Position numbers and translations under genes: made by a program. From Paludibacteraceae bacterium (GTDB taxonomy: Bacteria > Bacteroidota > Bacteroidia > Bacteroidales > Paludibacteraceae), in NCBI GenBank assembly GCA_905235505.1, contig CAJOMJ010000025.1:1-55051 (forward strand): a DNA stretch of 55,051 nt, in the 5' to 3' direction. This document shows, piece by piece, positions 52,622 through 55,051 of this stretch. The notes under the pieces were generated by a model, which had not been told where the DNA came from, did not search any database, and saw only the letters and a program-made list of their open reading frames with translations. Numbering within the stretch: the stretch's first letter is position 1; each line of letters starts with the position of its first letter.

Positions 52622-53859
52622 CGTTTCTTGCTTTCCATCAGGTTGAAATACTGCTGTTTATCTTCTTGTGATAGTGATGTCTGCATCACTGCCGCTGATA
52701 AGTAACGCGCCAATTGGTTTGCCCTCACCGTGTCACCCTCATCCCTGTAGCTCTTCACTATAGGGGCAAGCATCACCATATAGTTGAGTTGTATCCGCTC
52801 GCTGCCTTTCCATTGCTCCTCACTCACAAAACCGGGCTCTGTGAGATATTGTAGATAGTATCGCTTCTCTACATTATCTTTCGCTACCGACATGTTGTCG
52901 TAACGTTTCGTGCTGTAGTGGAACACTAACCCCTCGTTATACAGGTTCTTCATGAACGATTCTGTCTCGGGATAACTGCCATGAGGGAAGAAATATGCCT
53001 CACGCTTGCTGTTGCTGATAATATGTTCCAGTATGTCTTCTAAATATACATCTTCCCAATTCTCCATTGAAGAGTAATCTTTCGTAATCTCGAAGTCTTT
53101 TATTCCTAATCTCTTGCATAATGCACTGCGATAAGTATCAATATACAGAAATGAAACCTGTACCACAATCTTGTCTCTGTGAATTCCCATTGCTTCTTGC
53201 AGAATTAGTGACGTATATCCCGGCACATCACCGTTCACAAAATATATCCCGTTGTCTTCTATTCCCTGTAGCGAATTATATGTATATCGCAGCAGGTAAG
53301 AAGGGTAGGCGTTGCTCGTATATAGTCTCTCTGCAAACCGATGAAGATATTCTTGCTCCTCATTTGGCTTTCTGTCCATTGCAAATGTCTTGCCTGTTGT
53401 CCACAGGTAGGCAATCATCACTTCCGTATCTTTGCGCTCTGTATCTTCGGGCATAAGTCTCAGTGCCTCCTTCGCATATTCTTCAGGTTGCCCGTCAGGC
53501 ACGGAAATCTCTGTCATATACATACACATATTATATGTATAACTGTTCGGGATGTTTTCCTTCATCTGATTCAGAATGCTCTGCTTCCTTTCCGTCTTCC
53601 CGTATTGCTCTGTCAGCATGTCTGCATAACGTGCTGCTTCGAACGCTTCTTTCCATGCGTGTTCGTCTTGCGGATTTGCCTTTGCTCTCTGCAACCATAA
53701 CTGTTGTTGTCTCTCATACCACATGCTGTCGTGGTTATCTACTATTATACCGCGTATCTCCTGCGGCTCTTCTTTCTCCGCTGCCGTGAAGGCATATACT
53801 GAAAATAGGCAGCCGAATATAATTGTTGCTGCAGTAATACTAATCATTTTCTTTCTCAT
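52618..53859 (-). CDS. Secreted/periplasmic protein coupled to an ECF sigma factor
   Basis: 413 residues. N-terminal signal peptide or anchor (KKMISITAATIIFGCLFSVYAF). Helical, TPR-like stretches follow (LWLQRAKANPQDEHAWKEAF, YAKEALRLMPED). The middle part, GIYFVNGD...LQEAMGI and IVVQVSFLYIDTYRSALCKR, resembles the soluble C-terminal region of DUF2723 (O-mannosyltransferase-like) proteins, without their membrane part. Its stop overlaps the sigma factor start (ATGA). It may sense an envelope signal for the sigma factor; the function is not known. No convincing TTTG/TAnnTTTG pair is found upstream. Confidence 0.7.
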   Translation of the reverse strand: MRKKMISITAATIIFGCLFSVYAFTAAEKEEPQEIRGIIVDNHDSMWYERQQQLWLQRAKANPQDEHAWKEAFEAARYADMLTEQYGKTERKQSILNQMKENIPNSYTYNMCMYMTEISVPDGQPEEYAKEALRLMPEDTERKDTEVMIAYLWTTGKTFAMDRKPNEEQEYLHRFAERLYTSNAYPSYLLRYTYNSLQGIEDNGIYFVNGDVPGYTSLILQEAMGIHRDKIVVQVSFLYIDTYRSALCKRLGIKDFEITKDYSSMENWEDVYLEDILEHIISNSKREAYFFPHGSYPETESFMKNLYNEGLVFHYSTKRYDNMSVAKDNVEKRYYLQYLTEPGFVSEEQWKGSERIQLNYMVMLAPIVKSYRDEGDTVRANQLARYLSAAVMQTSLSQEDKQQYFNLMESKKR

Positions 53860-54015
53860 CGTAGTCTCAAATTATGTTTTGTTTGTTTATGATGTTATAT
53901 TGGTGTTATGATGTTATGTGGGTGCACTCTCATCACTACATACACTCTCATCACTGCATACACCGATATATCTTAAACGTTCACTCCCCTTGCAAAAATA
54001 ATGCCACCCGTCAAC

Positions 54016-54427
54016 CCTCGTAGAGACGCGCCATTGTCACGTCTCCTATCCGGCAACTCTGATATCTTCGCCAACCTGCCTCACTTGTAGAGACATTTGC
54101 CTAAATGTCTCTGTAATGTTATAATGTCTCTCCGTAAATCCGAGAGTATCCCGTAAATACCCGCCCCCGTCACGTCTCCTATTCGCCAACCTGCCCACTT
54201 GTAGAGACATTTGTCTAAATGTCTCTCCGTAATTTCATAATGTCTCTCCGTAAATACGAGAGTGTCCCTCGTAGAAACGTGACATTGTCACGTCTCCTAT
54301 CCGCCAACCTGCCCACTTGTAGAAACGGACTGCGTCCTATTTGCCTAAATGTCTCTCTGTAATGTTATAATGTCTCTCTCTAAATCCGAGAGTATCCCGT
54401 GATTACCCACGCCTCCGTCACGTCTCA
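54016..54427. repeat. Array of about 116-bp repeats built from GAGACG and GAGACATTT palindromes
   Basis: The landmark CCAACCTGCC recurs at 54071, 54186 and 54304 (steps 115 and 118 bp), and CGAGAGT-TCCC at about 54141, 54257 and 54387. Two palindrome types alternate: GAGACG...CGTCTC (54023-54045, 54273-54295) and GAGACATTT..AAATGTCTC (54090-54111, 54204-54225, degenerate near 54340). It lies in the gene-free stretch 53860-55051. No open frame crosses it that looks like a real protein. Confidence 0.85.
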
Positions 54428-54463
54428 AACTCCATCAATGCCCCCATCAATCACCCCATATAA

Positions 54464-54567
54464 AATTTAACAAAAAGTCGTTTTTTGCGTTATAGCCGTA
54501 AGCCGTCGTCATGCTATGTGTAAGCCGAGTGTAAGCCATCTCTGAATTTAACAAAAAGTCGTTTTTT
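54464..54567. repeat. Pair of exact 23-bp repeats flanking a TAAGCC element
   Basis: The 23 bases at 54464-54486 (AATTTAACAAAAAGTCGTTT...) recur exactly at 54545-54567. Between them, 54521-54544 is identical to 16662-16685 near the PUL regulator. Confidence 0.85.
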
Positions 54568-54808
54568 CGTCTCCGTTGCCTGCCGTTATCAGTTCTCATA
54601 CGCACGCGCGCGTATGCGTAATAATTATGTGTGATGTATCTGTAATGTATCAGTAATGTATTAATCCCCCGGCTTTGTATCCGTCCCGACTCTCCGCATG
54701 CCCTTCCACCAATAACGATATACCCGCCCGTTTCAATCTCCACCCCCGTCTCAGACTCATGTTCTGCCGCCATTTGCTCCTCGGAAAGGTCACTTTTTGC
54801 CATCTTTT

Positions 54809-54821
54809 CCGTCTCAGACGG
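54809..54821. other. CCGTCT-C-AGACGG palindrome
   Basis: A perfect 6-bp inverted repeat with a 1-nt centre, in the non-coding tail. Possible protein site or short terminator part; no function can be given. Confidence 0.35.
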
Positions 54822-54990
54822 CCCTTTTACAGCCCATTCTATACCCCCAAATTGGGGATATTTACCCTTTTCTCACCTGATAACCGCCTTTCATGCCCAC
54901 AAGAGACGTATAAATCTTCATTTTTACCTCTTTGTGTATCAGCATATTACATAGAAACTGCGAAAAAAGTGATATTTTTTGCTGTAAATA

Positions 54991-55022
54991 TTTGGTCATA
55001 TCAGAAATTTGCAGTACTTTTG
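54991..55022 (+). promoter_or_regulatory. Bacteroidetes-type promoter firing out of the window
   Basis: TTTG at 54991-54994 and TACTTTTG at 55015-55022 are separated by 20 nt. The initial transcribed sequence GCACCCGCTTTTGGGAA matches that of the DUF177-rpmF promoter. The driven gene lies beyond 55051. Confidence 0.85.
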
Positions 55023-55051
55023 CACCCGCTTTTGGGAAGCAAGTGTGCTTC

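Noticed and set aside
53993..54000. CAAAAATA (minus TATTTTTG) as promoter of the sigma unit
   Set aside because: No TTG or TTTG at 18-22 nt spacing on the minus strand, and the leader would be over 130 nt; not strong enough to list.
54016..54427. Possible CRISPR array
   Set aside because: Repeat units are about 116 bp and degenerate, without constant short repeats and unique spacers, and no cas gene is near.
54447..54803. 118-codon minus-strand frame in the repeat-rich tail
   Set aside because: It runs through the 23-bp repeats, which give the doubled KNDFLLN segment, has no promoter or family match, and its C-terminal half is repeat-derived. Only the first 35 residues look protein-like, so I do not call it.

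Overview
The window is typical of a member of the order Bacteroidales (phylum Bacteroidetes/Bacteroidota). The evidence is a SusC/SusD pair with a DUF3823 lipoprotein, type IX secretion (T9SS) C-terminal sorting domains, menaquinone genes, DapL-type lysine synthesis, and promoters of the TTTG / TAnnTTTG kind. Eleven of these promoters have a spacer of exactly 20 nt. The family and genus cannot be fixed from this sequence. Gene density is ordinary, except for a repeat-rich, gene-free last 1.2 kb.

Layout. 1-4.5 kb: the 3' part of a large TamB protein fused to an Omp85 barrel, then ubiE/menG and menA (menaquinone). 4.6-5.9 kb: two small secreted proteins. The second is a signal-peptide protein made of EF-Tu domains II and III without the GTPase domain. 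5.9-8.3 kb (minus): glycosyltransferase, small 4-TM transporter, ABC ATPase. 8.5-9.2 kb: an outer-membrane barrel gene broken by an in-frame TAG. 9.3-11.2 kb: thrS. 11.2-13.8 kb (minus): lipA, a SpoU-type RNA methyltransferase and an outer-membrane protein. 14.2-16.3 kb (minus): a ClpB without its N-terminal domain.

16.8-34.2 kb is a polysaccharide utilisation locus. It has a membrane-spanning AraC regulator with a periplasmic sugar-binding-like sensor, a modular repeat protein and a putative alpha/alpha-toroid glycosidase (both with T9SS tails), SusC, SusD, DUF3823, a GH43-GH2 fusion and an aldose epimerase. 34.6-41.7 kb is a probable operon: SDR, S4 RNA-binding protein, M20 dipeptidase, dapF, dapL, lysC, lysA. 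Then come a DUF7477-like repeat protein, yidC and a DUF2520 protein.

45.7-48.8 kb holds a steroid 5-alpha-reductase-like membrane enzyme, an Old-Yellow-Enzyme-type reductase and an SDR. This combination looks like a steroid or bile-acid A-ring reduction cluster. The SDR has a close paralogue 13 kb upstream. 48.8-51.7 kb: DUF177/YceD, rpmF, an RluB-type pseudouridine synthase and ddh, which is a second route to meso-diaminopimelate. 51.7-53.9 kb (minus): a three-gene overlapping ECF sigma factor unit. 53.9-55.05 kb: palindromic and tandem repeats, ending in a promoter that fires out of the window.

Most interesting: the secreted EF-Tu-like protein, the TamB-Omp85 fusion, the candidate steroid reduction cluster, the DUF7477-like protein, the N-domain-less ClpB and the dispersed GAGACG palindrome family.
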